DNA from: Opitutaceae bacterium
GTDB taxonomy: Bacteria; Verrucomicrobiota; Verrucomicrobiia; Opitutales; Opitutaceae
Assembly: GCA_024233285.1 (NCBI GenBank)
Contig: JACKPU010000008.1
Coordinates: 62,001 to 126,000 of the forward strand
Direction of reading: 5' to 3'
Length of the DNA: 64,000 nt
Shown here one piece after another: positions 1 to 8,813 of this stretch (the stretch's first letter is position 1; every line of letters begins with the position of its first letter). A program made the translations under genes and the position numbers. A model generated the notes under the pieces. The model saw only the letters and a list, made by a program, of their open reading frames with translations. It did not search any database and had not been told where the DNA came from.

Positions 1-1586
1 CGGCCCTCGCGCTGACCAAATCGCAGGTAGTGTTCCCATCCGCTTGCGACCACACCATCAGCGATGGCCTGGGTCACATCCGGATTGGTCTTCAAATAGG
101 TTGCTTCAGCGAAATCGCTTTCCAGTCCTCCCAACCAGTCCCAAATGTTTCCTCCGAGAAAGTGCACCCGGTCGTGTTGCCGGCCGATCAGGTTCTCCGG
201 ACTGGCGAGAACCTCAATGGTCACTCCTTGGGCTGCGAGGCTGAGAAGAAATGGCATGAGAGCGGGCGCATGCCGGGCTACCAACAACCGTCGAATATTG
301 CTTCCATATGGCAGAAGCGCCTGATGCAGGTGGACAAGATCGGATCCAGTAGCGCCCCCTTGGTGACGTTCGGCCAGTTGTTGCTTCAAGCTGGCGACGT
401 ATTCTTCACGCTCCTGCGCCGCCCGATTCCGGGCCTCCGCCTCGGCTTCCAATTTTTTCAAATAATCGATATTGTGCAGCAGATCATCGTGAACCTCTTC
501 CAATCGTTTTCTTGTGGCAAAGAACGACTGACGCTGATGATCACGATCTTTTTCCACTTGATCGATGTAGCGTTCACTCTCGGCGGTTTTAGTTTTTAGC
601 TCGGCTGCCAACCGGCTGTTTTCTGCGCGACTGTGGGCCAAAGCGTCGTGTAAATCATCAAGCGATTGAATTTCAGCAATTTTTAGAGTGAGAAATTGGC
701 CGAGAATATGCGCACTGCGGGGGTCGGCTGCGTTAGAAAGTGGAATCACGTCAGGCGAATGGGTGCCGTGGCCGTTGATTTCCAATTCCTGCAAATAAGG
801 TTGATAGATCAATTCACGTAGGGGTGCGGGAAAGGGAGCGCTGCGCAAGTCATGACCAGTATCATAGACTCCCAGATCCAGATGGCGAAGGCCGTGAAAA
901 TGAAATGCGACTACGTTCTGTCCATTAATGGCAGGCCCTGGGGTGATTTTATGACTCGGCAGATTGGGAGTGGGAGAGAAAACACCTGACACGATGGCAG
1001 TATGCGCTGACACAACTTCGGGAAATGTGCTGTCAAGCTTGCTTTCGTGGTTTGCCGTGAACCAATGATGTCTGCTTCGATGAAGACTGCGGAGTGACCA
1101 AGACTTAGCACATGCGATTCCTGTTGTGTCATGGCGCAGGGAGATCCACGCATTGCTGTATGTCTCCGTCTCTTTCTGAGAAAGGCCATTGATCCCGGAA
1201 AGCGCGATAGAAGCTTCGCCGATACTATCGACGATGATTTGAGGAGCTTGGAAAAAGAAGACTTGGGGGGGGAGCAGCGTGAGCAGACTGGCTTTGGGAA
1301 TAGATGGGAGGAGGTGATTAAGCAGCCAAGGTCGGAGGTGTAGCGCAAAGGCGCGATCGGTTAATGCTCCGCGCGCCTCGGTCAGATCGGGATTGTCCTG
1401 AAGCAAGGCGGAAAGCCGTAGCGTGGTAACGTCACGGTTCAACTGCTCTTCTAGAACAGCAGCCACCAACTCATCCGCAGCCAGACAATGAACATGATAA
1501 TCGCCGCCATGATGCTGCAACGAGCGCAGCAGCGCTAGGGCGTAAGGAAGGCTGCTGGAGTCAACTAGAGTGCAATACCGAATCAT
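1..1586 (-). CDS. Glycosyltransferase-like coiled-coil protein, 3' end missing
   Basis: The gene runs off the left edge; 528 codons are visible from an ATG that overlaps the stop of the upstream methyltransferase (ATGA). Residues 1-270 follow the layout of a nucleotide-sugar glycosyltransferase family: an opening YCTLVDSSSLPYALALL, a late VVAFHFHGLRHL (225-236) and LIYQPYL (259-265). Where active members have the metal-binding DxD (D-A-D-x-Y-F), this protein reads LPPQVFFF (105-112), so both aspartates are absent. Residues 308-408 are rich in Glu, Lys, Arg and Leu and look like a long coiled coil. The last visible part (496-528) has NPDV followed by GWEHYLRFGQREG, a block common in large bacterial polysaccharide glycosyltransferases. 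Context suggests work on a cell-surface glycan. The N-terminal domain may be non-catalytic; a second transferase domain may follow outside the window. Confidence 0.75.
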   Translation of the reverse strand, partial: MIRYCTLVDSSSLPYALALLRSLQHHGGDYHVHCLAADELVAAVLEEQLNRDVTTLRLSALLQDNPDLTEARGALTDRAFALHLRPWLLNHLLPSIPKASLLTLLPPQVFFFQAPQIIVDSIGEASIALSGINGLSQKETETYSNAWISLRHDTTGIACAKSWSLRSLHRSRHHWFTANHESKLDSTFPEVVSAHTAIVSGVFSPTPNLPSHKITPGPAINGQNVVAFHFHGLRHLDLGVYDTGHDLRSAPFPAPLRELIYQPYLQELEINGHGTHSPDVIPLSNAADPRSAHILGQFLTLKIAEIQSLDDLHDALAHSRAENSRLAAELKTKTAESERYIDQVEKDRDHQRQSFFATRKRLEEVHDDLLHNIDYLKKLEAEAEARNRAAQEREEYVASLKQQLAERHQGGATGSDLVHLHQALLPYGSNIRRLLVARHAPALMPFLLSLAAQGVTIEVLASPENLIGRQHDRVHFLGGNIWDWLGGLESDFAEATYLKTNPDVTQAIADGVVASGWEHYLRFGQREG

Positions 1587-2368
1587 CGCGTGCGGGTGAT
1601 TCCGAAGCCGCGGTAAACAATTTCGATCCCGTCCAAAAGCTGTCGGTCGAGGGCAGGAAACTCATTGGTGATGGTCCATCCTTCAGGAATCCGTTTGTCG
1701 AAGTGCCGGCGACTGAAAAACCAGGCTGGATACGAGGCTGGGTAGATGCGGGGGGAAACGATTTCTACGGTGAGGCGGTCTTGATCACTGTCGATGAAAG
1801 GTGTGCGATCGATGACGATAGTTTCAAATTCGCGCGCAGTAACGTCTTGGAAAAATGACCAAGGCTCGGGCAGGCACTGCAGCACGCCCGAAAGCAACAG
1901 CAGGTTGGGTCGCCGGGCGGCCATGCACGAGTCAATCGTGGGATAGAACTTTAGCGTGTCATCTTGGAACTCTCTTTGCCCACAAGCCACATGAGCGGGT
2001 TGCTCAACGATGCTCCACTCCAGTTGGGGCAATCCTTGGAGGAACGAGCGACATTGGAAGTATGTGCTGCCAAGAGAGCCTCCAAAATCCAGCACGGAAA
2101 GCCTGCCATTCGCCGTAGCTGCGGTTTTAAGAAGCTGTGTCAGCAGAGGGTAAGGCAGCTCAAGATGATCAAAGGTCACGGCATCGCGTTCATAGGCTGC
2201 TTCGCCGCGCAGCACTTTGTGCAAAGCTAGGCGTGTTCGTTCCAGAATAACTGCCGATTGGTATCCGTTGGATGCGGACAGGGCCGTGGCAAAATCGGGA
2301 TAGTCACCTTCATAGCGGACATCTGGTTCCCAAGTGATGTCGGGGGAATGGGGGGTTTCGTGTGTCAT
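1583..2368 (-). CDS. TIGR04325-type SAM-dependent methyltransferase
   Basis: A 261-residue protein resembling the putative methyltransferases of the TIGR04325 (LIC12133) family found in O-antigen and capsule loci. Visible marks are YEGDYPDFATA near the start, the SAM-binding loop SVLDFGGSLGS (91-101), WSIVEQPAHVACG (118-130), LLLLSGVLQCLPEP, and IVIDRTPF followed by IYPASYPAWFFS. Family members are assumed to methylate a sugar of a surface glycan; the substrate here is unknown. Its ATG overlaps the stop of the Wzt-type ATPase gene by four bases and its own stop overlaps the next gene in the same way, so the three are probably translated together as one operon. Confidence 0.85.
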   Translation of the reverse strand: MTHETPHSPDITWEPDVRYEGDYPDFATALSASNGYQSAVILERTRLALHKVLRGEAAYERDAVTFDHLELPYPLLTQLLKTAATANGRLSVLDFGGSLGSTYFQCRSFLQGLPQLEWSIVEQPAHVACGQREFQDDTLKFYPTIDSCMAARRPNLLLLSGVLQCLPEPWSFFQDVTAREFETIVIDRTPFIDSDQDRLTVEIVSPRIYPASYPAWFFSRRHFDKRIPEGWTITNEFPALDRQLLDGIEIVYRGFGITRTR

Positions 2369-3798
2369 GATGCTGCAGGTGGTAGGGCTTGCACATACGA
2401 GCGGCTGGGCAGGCCTGTCATACCGAAGTGGAGCAATTGAAACGGAGAAGTCTCATTTCTCAAGCGCACGGAAAAACTGGCGATACCGTGCCGCTCACAT
2501 ATGCGCAGTTCGCTGCGCAGGTAATCCTCATAGCTGATGCCGGGTTGGCGCAGTAGCGAGGCCGGTAGCATATCCAGGGAGATATCGAGCGTATAGTCTT
2601 CGCAAGCGATGTTCAGATCGATATCCTGTCGGAACCTTAGACGTGAGTTCTTCGAAATACATTCGGGTGATTGGGCACCGTCCTGTAGCGTGATTTTGGA
2701 ATGAATGGGTTGGGTTGTCTTGTCGCGAATCGTTACGCAACCAATGCAATACTCCATGTCGTGGAGGATCTCGAATTCATAAAAAACCGACATAGTTGTT
2801 CCCTGTCTGAAGAGATGTGCTTCCTCGCCATGATGGTTGCAAACAGCCAATCCGGTGCAGCGAGCCCATCCGTTGCCCAAGGTCTTCCCTTTTCCCTCGG
2901 GTGGGGCGGACAGTTTTACAGGCCATCCTTCAATGGACGCCTTTTCAGCCATGTTCGCATCAGGTGAATTGGCTGTGGGCGCAGACTTGGCAAAAGACGC
3001 TTCGCGTTCGAGTTGTTCCAAGTGCACGTAAACTTTTGTTCCTTCTGTTGCGTCACCGTTAAATTTCATACGCCCATTTTGCAGCACGATTGTGCGGCTG
3101 CAAAACCTCTGGATGGCAGCAAGGTCGTGTGAAGCCAGGATGATAGATACGCCGCGATCAACCAATTGCCCCATCCGCTCGTAGCACCTTTGCTGAAAGA
3201 AAATGTCACCGACGGACAGGGCTTCATCAACAATGAGAATCTGGGGGTCGACGGCAGTCTGCACTGCGAATGCCAAACGAACGAACATGCCACTTGAGTA
3301 GGTTTTGACCGGTTGATTGATGAAGTCTCCAATATCCGCAAATCCTGCAATCTGGTCGAATCGCTCGTCTACCTCTTGGCGCGTAAGTCCTAAAACTGCG
3401 GCGTTGAGATATACGTTTTCCCGTCCGGTAAAGTCCGGATTAAAACCGCTGCCCAGTTCCAAAAGGGCGGCGACTCGTCCGTTGACATGGGCGATTCCGG
3501 TAGTCGGTCGCAGGGTCCCGGCAATGATTTGCAAGAGGGTGGATTTTCCTGATCCGTTCCTTCCGATGATACCGATACTTTCACCACGACTAATTTCCAA
3601 GGAAATGTCACGTAACGCCCAGAAATCTCTGTATTGGCCGGCGGCGCGTCTGGTGAACCAGTTGCCGTTGGGTTCTGGCGATGGCAGCAGGTTGCCCAAT
3701 GACTCCCAGAGCGGTGCAGTAATGCGCGATGCAGGCCGTTCCCAAATCCGGTAGGCCTTGCTGAGCCTATCGATTGAGACTGCCGAATTGTCATTCAT
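2365..3798 (-). CDS. wzt: Wzt-type polysaccharide ABC exporter ATPase with C-terminal cargo domain
   Basis: A 477-residue protein when started at the ATG at 3798; an in-frame extension to 3882 is possible but adds 28 residues unlike the family. The first ~245 residues are a polysaccharide-type nucleotide-binding domain with Walker A GRNGSGKST (79-87), a signature loop YSSGM and Walker B ILIVDEALSVGD. The remaining ~200 residues form a beta-rich domain like the Wzt C-terminal carbohydrate-binding domain, which in known systems (E. coli O8/O9a) recognises the modified non-reducing end of the glycan before export. It therefore probably energises export of a capped O-antigen-like polymer with the Wzm-type permease at 5317-6192. 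It overlaps the methyltransferase downstream by four bases. Confidence 0.92.
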   Translation of the reverse strand: MNDNSAVSIDRLSKAYRIWERPASRITAPLWESLGNLLPSPEPNGNWFTRRAAGQYRDFWALRDISLEISRGESIGIIGRNGSGKSTLLQIIAGTLRPTTGIAHVNGRVAALLELGSGFNPDFTGRENVYLNAAVLGLTRQEVDERFDQIAGFADIGDFINQPVKTYSSGMFVRLAFAVQTAVDPQILIVDEALSVGDIFFQQRCYERMGQLVDRGVSIILASHDLAAIQRFCSRTIVLQNGRMKFNGDATEGTKVYVHLEQLEREASFAKSAPTANSPDANMAEKASIEGWPVKLSAPPEGKGKTLGNGWARCTGLAVCNHHGEEAHLFRQGTTMSVFYEFEILHDMEYCIGCVTIRDKTTQPIHSKITLQDGAQSPECISKNSRLRFRQDIDLNIACEDYTLDISLDMLPASLLRQPGISYEDYLRSELRICERHGIASFSVRLRNETSPFQLLHFGMTGLPSRSYVQALPPAAS

Positions 3799-3977
3799 CA
3801 AGATAGCGTGGATGCGGGTTGTTTGCGAAGGCGCGAAATGAAAGGAACCAATGACCACTGACGATGTAAGTCGGCAAGCCAAAGGTTTGGTCTATTCGTC
3901 CCGCTCGAGCGAAAGTTACCGACCCAATGATTTAATTTTGCGCCTTCACTTGCAGACGAAGTCTTGCGGTTCAATTC

Positions 3978-5306
3978 ATGGTGCTATCACAGTCACAAAC
4001 TAGGATATTTTTAGAAATCCAAACATTTGCTCTGCCTGTGAATCATCATCCATCATCTTATGCCGATCCGCATGGACGGCTCTTCATTGCTGCAGAAGGT
4101 CGATTGTTTCGAGGACTGCACGGCACTGGCGCTGCGCTTTGCCGCAAATTGATCGACGAGGGAGTGGTGGATGAGTTGTTGGATCGTCGGCTAATCGTTG
4201 GCACATCTCTGTCATCGAAGGTCATTGCCGGGTATGAGTTGGTTTTGGAGCACGAACGCGTCCCTCATGTTTCATACCCATATGAGTGGGGTGCGGAAAT
4301 GTTGCGGGCTGCCGCCATACACACCTTGGATATGCTGGAGCTCTTGGCTTCCTACGGCTATACCTTGCGGGATGCGCATGGCTGGAACGTGCTTTTTGAA
4401 GGAACAACGCCGGTCTTTGTCGATTTCGGATCGATCATTGAGCGCCCTCAGGATGGGGCCTGGCAGGCGGAACAGGAGTTCTTGGAGTATTTTTTGCATC
4501 CTCTTGCGATGATGGGCGAAGGGCATGATCGAATTGCCAGGTCGCTTTTGAGAGACTTTGAACAAGGCGTGCGAATATCGGATTGCGAAAGCATCCGAGG
4601 ACTGGGAGTGCCGCAGCGTCCTTCGGAATGCCCGCCATTTCAGTGGTATCGAAATCTCATCGCTGCATATGATTTCAGACCTGCGCAGACTGCATGGGCA
4701 GGCTACTATGGGGAGGATTTTCCATCTTTCGTGCCGCCCCAAGGCTGGTCAGGGAAGCACCACGCAGTAGCCAAAATCTTGGATGAACAGCGTCTCGAAA
4801 CGGTTTTGGACATAGGGTCAAACAGTGGTTGGTATGCGCTCTATGCTGCTTCGCAAGGCGCCAAAGTAGTGGCTTTTGACAATGACACGACTTGTATCAA
4901 TGACCTCTTTGTTCGAGCTCGAGAGCTGAATGCAGATGTGCAGGCCTTGGTCATGAGTTTTGTCAATCCGTCACCACGGTATGGGGTGGGATCGGGGGTG
5001 ATGGAATCCTCGGTTGAGCGTCTTGGGTGCCAAACAGTCTTGGCGCTGGCGCTAGTGCATCATTTGGTGTTCCGCATGCATCTGACATTTCCTCAAATCG
5101 TGGAAGGGTTGGCGGCTTATACCCGGAACCGTCTCGTTGTTGAGTTTCCGCCTGCGGATGATGTGCATGTTAGACAATGGATGTCGCCGCGCTACGATTG
5201 GTATAGCTTGGAAAATTTCCGATCCGCATTGGGTGCTCACTTCTCCCGGATTCGCGTAGTCGAATCTGAGCCCGCCCCAAGGGTGATTTTGGTATGTGAC
5301 CGCTAG
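3978..5306 (+). CDS. Kinase-like domain fused to class I methyltransferase
   Basis: A 442-residue two-domain protein on the strand opposite to the polysaccharide genes around it. The N-terminal half contains a catalytic-loop-like LRDAHGWNVLF (130-140) and PVFVDFGSI (145-153), arranged like the Asp...Asn and DFG elements of kinase-like phosphotransferases (D132, N137, D149). The C-terminal half carries the SAM-binding loop VLDIGSNSGWYALYAA (276-291) and a following acidic FDND. This architecture matches a widespread uncharacterised family usually annotated only as methyltransferase. By position it may modify or cap the exported glycan, in the way WbdD (a methyltransferase-kinase) does in Wzm/Wzt systems; that is inference. 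It ends 10 bases from the end of the permease gene, convergently. Confidence 0.85.
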   Translation: MVLSQSQTRIFLEIQTFALPVNHHPSSYADPHGRLFIAAEGRLFRGLHGTGAALCRKLIDEGVVDELLDRRLIVGTSLSSKVIAGYELVLEHERVPHVSYPYEWGAEMLRAAAIHTLDMLELLASYGYTLRDAHGWNVLFEGTTPVFVDFGSIIERPQDGAWQAEQEFLEYFLHPLAMMGEGHDRIARSLLRDFEQGVRISDCESIRGLGVPQRPSECPPFQWYRNLIAAYDFRPAQTAWAGYYGEDFPSFVPPQGWSGKHHAVAKILDEQRLETVLDIGSNSGWYALYAASQGAKVVAFDNDTTCINDLFVRARELNADVQALVMSFVNPSPRYGVGSGVMESSVERLGCQTVLALALVHHLVFRMHLTFPQIVEGLAAYTRNRLVVEFPPADDVHVRQWMSPRYDWYSLENFRSALGAHFSRIRVVESEPAPRVILVCDR

Positions 5307-5316
5307 GGGCCGGACG

Positions 5317-6192
5317 CTAGATCACATCTGCGAATGCAGGCTTCATGCGCCGAAAGATGGCATTGCCAATCCAAGCTGTTAAGATGCCGAACGCATAAAT
5401 ATAAAGCAGATGCGCTTCATTTATCGGCCGGTCCCACAAGGTAACGTCGCGGGCCAAGCTGATGGCAAGCAGCACAGGATTGAAACGAAGAAAAGTCCAC
5501 GCTTGCGGATAATTTTGCGCACTAAAAAAGACGCCACTTCCCCAGAGCATGGCCATGCTGACAAATTGGGTAACTTGCCCGATGTCGCGGAAAAACACAC
5601 CGAGGGCAGAGAGGAGCCATCCAAGCCCCAGCCCTATCAAAAGTAGTGGAGCAATGATCACTGGAAGCCACAAAATGCCCACATGAAAAGTTGACCCAGT
5701 CACCGCGATCCCTACGAGCACCAAGCACAGACTGATGGTCATATGGAAAAGAGCTCCGGCTACATTGGCGGCAGGAAGAACCTCCAAAGGGAAAACGACC
5801 TTTTTAACAAAGTTGGGGTTGGCCACCACCAAGCCTGGGGACAAGGTCAAAACCTCGGCGATAAAATGAAAGAGTGTCAGGCTAAGGAAAATACCAAGTG
5901 CATACTGAAGGCGTGACTCTGACTGCAAAACACCGTATTGCCCACCGAAGATATAACCGAAAACCATCACGTAAAGCCCGAGCATTAATAGCGGGTTGAG
6001 AACTGCCCAAATCAGGCCAAGATGACTGCCTTTGTGGCGGATCTCGACGCTACGAACCGTGAATTGCCAAAGCAGCTCACGGTGCCGCCAAAGGTCGCTT
6101 ATAAATGGAGGAGCCAGACGGGTTGATGTTCTGCGATTCAATGAAATGGAATCAACCGCGTTCAGGTCGTGCAAGTAAAGGGCAAATCGCAT
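5317..6192 (-). CDS. wzm: Wzm-type polysaccharide ABC exporter permease
   Basis: The ATG at 6192 gives 291 residues; a TTG at 6207 would add five. The protein has a cytoplasmic N-terminal segment with LWQFTVRSVEIRHKGS, then about six membrane segments, as in ABC-2 type permeases of the Wzm/KpsM/TagG group. The block GLIWAVLNPLLMLGLYVMVF and the later ANPNFVKKVVFPLEVLP are typical of the family. With the Wzt-type ATPase it would form the inner-membrane exporter of a lipid-linked polysaccharide. The usual adjacency to wzt is broken: a gene on the other strand (3978-5306) lies between them, so the two subunits are probably transcribed from separate promoters. Confidence 0.92.
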   Translation of the reverse strand: MRFALYLHDLNAVDSISLNRRTSTRLAPPFISDLWRHRELLWQFTVRSVEIRHKGSHLGLIWAVLNPLLMLGLYVMVFGYIFGGQYGVLQSESRLQYALGIFLSLTLFHFIAEVLTLSPGLVVANPNFVKKVVFPLEVLPAANVAGALFHMTISLCLVLVGIAVTGSTFHVGILWLPVIIAPLLLIGLGLGWLLSALGVFFRDIGQVTQFVSMAMLWGSGVFFSAQNYPQAWTFLRFNPVLLAISLARDVTLWDRPINEAHLLYIYAFGILTAWIGNAIFRRMKPAFADVI

Positions 6193-6247
6193 CACAATCG
6201 CCTGCAACTCGAGCGGCCACTTGTATTACGGCTTAGTGGAAATAACT

Positions 6248-6263
6248 GTTGCAATCATGCAAC
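6248..6263. promoter_or_regulatory. Small palindrome in the divergent wzm / tolC-like interval
   Basis: The sequence GTTGCA-ATCA-TGCAAC is a 6-bp perfect inverted repeat with a four-base spacer. It lies in the short interval between the start of the permease gene (minus strand) and the start of the TolC-like gene (plus strand), where both promoters should be. It could be an operator, but no regulator is known and the repeat is short enough to arise by chance. Confidence 0.25.
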
Positions 6264-6287
6264 CAATAGCGCGCTCTGCTGTTCCAT

Positions 6288-7652
6288 ATGCATATGTCCA
6301 TCAGCCTCAGGCGTGTGTTTCGTATTTTGGTCGTTTCTCTCGGCGCTGCCCCCTGGGCGGCGAGCCTCAGTGCGGCCCCAACACTCGCGGAAGATGTGTT
6401 TCCGCAATTGAAAGCCGTTTTGGTCAGGGCGGCTGAACAATCGCCTCGTATGTTGTCTCAAAACTTGGACCGTGCAGCTGCCGATGGTGACATGATCCAA
6501 GCCAAAGCGGGTTTGTATCCTACCCTCGGTGGATTTTACCAGATGACCCAAACCCAAGACCGCCGTGAGGATCAGCCGGGCACACTTGATTCCGACAAGG
6601 TCTTTTACAATATCTCGCTTACTCAGCCGGTGTTCCATTGGGGAGAAAGATTCAACAATGCTCGGATCGGGGACATTCGTCGGCAGATTGCTGATGAAAA
6701 TTTCAAGGAGGCCTATCGGCTTCTCGCCCATGAAATCAGATTGGCCTATTTGGACTTGGTGATGGGGAAGATCCAATTAGCCAAGGTCACCTACAGCCGC
6801 GACTTGGCTTTGGAAGCCTTAGGCAATGCAGAGGACCGGTTATCCAAAGGGGTAATGTCCGAAGGTGAGATATTCGCGATTCGAATTGCCGCTGATCAGG
6901 CTCGCCTCGACGCTGAAAACGCTCTTTGGAATTTCGATCGAACCAAGCGCAATTTTGCGACCTTGACGGGGGGGGCGGTTCCTTCAGACGCGGAAATACC
7001 CGATGACATTCCCCAAATTTCGACTGCAGGCAGCGAAATTGATGCAATCTTATCCTCGTTCTTGAGGGAGGAATATCCGGATACCGCTGCAGCGCGAGTT
7101 TTGCGAAACCAAATCGCAGTTGAGGAGTTGAACTATAAGAATCAGCGAACGCGTTTACGCCCAAAACTGAACTTGGTAGCCGGCATGTCACAAGATGAGC
7201 AAAGCTATACTGCGAATGCGGGTTTGAAATATGGAGTGCGTTCTCAATTTGTGGGATTGCAGGTTAACTGGAGCATTTTCGATGGATTCGCCACCAAGGG
7301 TGCAATTCGCACCTCCTTGGCCCGTAAACGTCAGGCGGAAGCCAAATACAATCAGTATTCCGCAACGGTTCGCAGTGAAGCTCGTCAGCTGGCTCGTGCT
7401 GTGGAATTGGCCGGACGGCAGCTTGCGATCAGTGAGCGCCTTCTGGATAATGCTGGTGTTTTCTTGAAATTTACTCGCGATGATCACATCCGAGGGAACG
7501 CGTCGGCCGCTCAAGTTAATCAGGCCCAAGCCAACTTTAATGAGTTAAGGTTGTCCGCGAATTCGGCGAGATATAACTATCTGATGCGGGTATCAGATTT
7601 TATTGGTCGTATTGGGCAGACTGAGACGCCCTATATGCCTTCAATTGACTGA
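6288..7652 (+). CDS. TolC-like outer-membrane efflux protein
   Basis: A 454-residue outer-membrane factor. An N-terminal signal peptide is visible (RRVFRILVVSLGAAPWAASLS, cleavage probably near SAA). It is followed by two related halves typical of the TolC family, with long helical stretches (EAYRLLAHEIRLAYLDLV and the later ARKRQAEAKYNQYSATV region) and strand segments such as GLQVNWSIFDG. It should form the trimeric channel that lets the exporter encoded immediately downstream discharge through the outer membrane. An in-frame ATG at 6294 is an equally good start. The adaptor gene begins about 20 bases downstream, so the two are almost certainly co-transcribed. The cargo is unknown. Confidence 0.88.
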   Translation: MHMSISLRRVFRILVVSLGAAPWAASLSAAPTLAEDVFPQLKAVLVRAAEQSPRMLSQNLDRAAADGDMIQAKAGLYPTLGGFYQMTQTQDRREDQPGTLDSDKVFYNISLTQPVFHWGERFNNARIGDIRRQIADENFKEAYRLLAHEIRLAYLDLVMGKIQLAKVTYSRDLALEALGNAEDRLSKGVMSEGEIFAIRIAADQARLDAENALWNFDRTKRNFATLTGGAVPSDAEIPDDIPQISTAGSEIDAILSSFLREEYPDTAAARVLRNQIAVEELNYKNQRTRLRPKLNLVAGMSQDEQSYTANAGLKYGVRSQFVGLQVNWSIFDGFATKGAIRTSLARKRQAEAKYNQYSATVRSEARQLARAVELAGRQLAISERLLDNAGVFLKFTRDDHIRGNASAAQVNQAQANFNELRLSANSARYNYLMRVSDFIGRIGQTETPYMPSID

Positions 7653-7671
7653 ACTTGAAAATTTTTGCAGC

Positions 7672-8787
7672 GTGGGAAAAAAGACGATACTTATCATTGT
7701 TGGCGCTGCGTTCGGCATCGCCGCTTTTTTTTACCTCTCACGACCTCAGGCGCTGGTGGCCGAAGTGACCAGCGGGCGGGCCGTCAAGGCGGTTCCTGGC
7801 AGCGTCATCGTGCAGGCGGAGTATGAGATGGAACTGAAGAGTGAGGTGGGGGGGCGCGTGATCAAGAGCGAGCTTGACCCCGGTAAGCCGGTGAAGGCTG
7901 GCGAAGTGCTTTGCCAACTCGATACCGGCGACCTTGTGCTGGATATCGAAAAGACCAAGGACGAGTATGCGGCGGCGAAAAGGCGTATTGCCGTGGGTTC
8001 TTCCATCGAGTTGGAGTTGGCCAATGCCAAGGACAACCTGGCGGATTTGGAGCGTCTTAATCGTTCGGGTAATTATTCTGATGCCGACCTCACCCGGAAG
8101 CGTCGCGAGGTGAAGCAAATTGAGCAGCGCTTCGAACTCGAAAAAGTAAACAATGCCCTGTTGATCGAGGGCTACGAGAACACGCTCAAGGTTAAGCAGC
8201 GCCAACTCGAGAAAATGACCATCACGGCGCCATTTGATGGGGTGGTTTCAATGGTCTATGCCCGGCCTGGCGATCTGATCGGTGGGAATTCGCCGATTGC
8301 CACGCTGATCTCCACAAGCCGCACGGTTGAGGCCAAGATCAGCGAGGAGAACTTTGCCGATCTGAAGGTTGGCCAGAAGGCCTCCGTCCGATTTCTGCCT
8401 TACGGGGCGTGGCTTTATGATGCGACGGTCACCAAAATTTTGCCGACGGCCGATCCTACCACTCAGCGTTACATCGTGCATGTGGACGTGGATATCGCGC
8501 CCGAAAAGCTGGTCCCGGGCATCACTGGAGAAATCACGATCGTGGTCGGAGAACGCGACGCCAAGGCCAAGATCCCGCGGCGTGCGCTCTTTGGTAATTA
8601 TGTCTACGTGGTGCAGGATGGTCGCGTGCAATTGCGCAACATTGAAACGGGTTACGTGAGCATGACGACCGTTGAAGTCCTGAAAGGGCTGAGTGCGGGT
8701 GAGCAGGTGATCGTCGATGAAATTGATCGCTTCCGCGAAGGTGACCGGGTTCGTCCGGTGCTCGTAGAGCGCAACGACAAGAGCTGA
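7672..8787 (+). CDS. HlyD/MacA-type periplasmic adaptor (membrane fusion protein)
   Basis: I prefer the GTG at 7672 (371 residues) because it places a membrane anchor, KKTILIIVGAAFGIAAFFYL, at the N-terminus; an upstream start at 7603 would overlap the channel gene. The protein has the split lipoyl/barrel-sandwich domain (VGGRVIKSELDPGKPVKAGE and MTITAPFDGVVSMVYARPGD) separated by a helical hairpin (about residues 90-170), then a beta-barrel and a membrane-proximal domain. This is the usual order for adaptors that link an inner-membrane ABC transporter to a TolC channel. It lies between the channel and permease genes of the same operon. Confidence 0.9.
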   Translation: MGKKTILIIVGAAFGIAAFFYLSRPQALVAEVTSGRAVKAVPGSVIVQAEYEMELKSEVGGRVIKSELDPGKPVKAGEVLCQLDTGDLVLDIEKTKDEYAAAKRRIAVGSSIELELANAKDNLADLERLNRSGNYSDADLTRKRREVKQIEQRFELEKVNNALLIEGYENTLKVKQRQLEKMTITAPFDGVVSMVYARPGDLIGGNSPIATLISTSRTVEAKISEENFADLKVGQKASVRFLPYGAWLYDATVTKILPTADPTTQRYIVHVDVDIAPEKLVPGITGEITIVVGERDAKAKIPRRALFGNYVYVVQDGRVQLRNIETGYVSMTTVEVLKGLSAGEQVIVDEIDRFREGDRVRPVLVERNDKS

Positions 8788-8813
8788 TCATTCGCCGACG
8801 CTGCCCTCGGATT

